DNA from: Bacteroides sp. OM05-12
Lineage (GTDB): Bacteria > Bacteroidota > Bacteroidia > Bacteroidales > Bacteroidaceae
Direction: 5' to 3'
DNA: 64,000 nt
Assembly (NCBI RefSeq): GCF_003438995.1
Contig: NZ_QSUN01000009.1
Location: 57,175 to 121,174 of the forward strand
Positions 63,678 to 64,000 of the stretch are shown in pieces. Every line of letters begins with the position of its first letter. The first letter of the stretch is position 1. A program made the position numbers and the translations under genes. The notes below the pieces were generated by a model. That model did no database searches. It saw only the letters and a program-made list of their open reading frames with translations, and had not been told where the DNA came from.

Positions 63678-64000
63678 GAAATACTTTTTCGGGAGTATCC
63701 GGATATAAAGAAAGATTATTACTTATCTATGAGGTTAGGATTAATCTATCATCAATGTCGGTTTAAGGATATAGCTTTGACACGACTTGCCGGACGGTAT
63801 GATGAAGTGGACAAATCGGGCTTTCTTACGTTTGGAAGAGTGGCGCGATCAATACAGACACACACTGCCTGAATATTATCAATTTCTTTGAAAGGCGTTC
63901 TACAAATGCTGCCTCCGAATCTTTTAATGCAAGGATAAAAGGGACCAACGTAAAAACCTGAGGGATTAAGTCTAAATTCTTATCTTTGCCTCCCAATTAT
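63678..64000 (+). pseudogene. Decayed transposase, C-terminal remnant (ISL3-like DDE type)
   Basis: From 63678 the frame reads EILFREYPDIKK, then LIYHQCRFKDIALTRLAGRY and DEVDKSGFLTFGRVARSIQT until a TGA at 63870. After a one-base frame change it continues with NIINFFERRSTNAASESFNA and RIK. These are the C-terminal blocks of ISL3-related transposases, in which the ESFNAKIK Glu is part of the DDE triad. The downstream FRGV...FFLFRL end is shortened to GIKSKFLSLP after another stop. With one stop at 63675, a frameshift, a stop and a deletion the gene is dead. The 5' part of the transposase is absent. Confidence 0.75.
63981..63988 (+). promoter_or_regulatory. Possible -7 box for a gene beyond the window
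   Basis: TATCTTTG in the end of the transposase remnant matches TAnnTTTG and points to a plus-strand gene starting after 64000. Confidence 0.4.

Noticed and set aside
1..64000. tRNA, rRNA or other stable RNA genes
   Set aside because: No cloverleaf-like or rRNA-like sequence was noticed in any gap; a dedicated RNA search was not possible here.

Overview
The window looks like a chromosomal segment of a gut Bacteroides (Bacteroidales). The signs are repeated TAnnTTTG -7 promoter boxes a short distance upstream of start codons, rare Shine-Dalgarno sequences, a GldH lipoprotein, a GldH-PSP1 pairing, secreted proteins ending in short C-terminal sorting-like domains, and Bacteroidales-type fused aromatic and threonine pathway enzymes. 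No rRNA, tRNA, CRISPR array or intact mobile element was seen. The species call is inference from gene content and order.

Layout. 1-3.3 kb: the 3' end of recJ, recQ and a TPR protein. 3.3-8.4 kb: a Phe/Tyr operon (prephenate dehydratase, aminotransferase, DAHP synthase-chorismate mutase, prephenate dehydrogenase, UbiA-type prenyltransferase). It is preceded by a 28-codon leader peptide packed with Phe and Tyr codons and a terminator/antiterminator pair, which is a clear candidate for ribosome-mediated attenuation. 8.8-11.3 kb: a secreted M6-type metalloprotease. 11.6-16.8 kb: the threonine operon thrA, phosphoglycerate-mutase-like homoserine kinase candidate, thrC, again with a possible short leader peptide. 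17-24.2 kb: asparaginase, radA, an FAD oxidoreductase, a LuxR-type regulator and a TonB-dependent receptor. 24.6-28.7 kb: an AT-rich accessory stretch of small secreted proteins and lipoproteins in two tandem paralogous families, with short signal-peptide-only stubs and an elaborate nested palindrome. 28.8-32.5 kb: metA, a U32 peptidase-like protein and a membrane zinc-ribbon protein. 32.7-39.4 kb: a PNGase F-like glycoamidase, a cold-shock protein and DEAD-box helicase cluster, and a GH2 beta-mannosidase. 39.6-43.5 kb: metF, holB, a PSP1-domain protein and gldH. 43.9-51.2 kb: the cell-shape operon mreB-mreC-mreD-mrdA-rodA, then purH. 51.5-56.9 kb: a LacI regulator divergent from a sugar oxidation and transport operon (aldo/keto reductase, amidohydrolase/lactonase, FucP-like permease, zinc alcohol dehydrogenase). 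57-63.5 kb: two large secreted proteins. The window ends in a decayed transposase.

The most unusual signals lie between genes. A dispersed repeat of about 350-390 bp occurs three times (8.4, 24.2 and 43.5 kb). It always has the same end against a stop codon, and that end carries a 14-bp inverted repeat with exactly 47 bases between the arms. A related but different palindromic array follows the lacI stop codon, and a third, nested one sits at 28.6 kb. Together with the two candidate amino-acid leader peptides, these are the best candidates for undescribed biology here.
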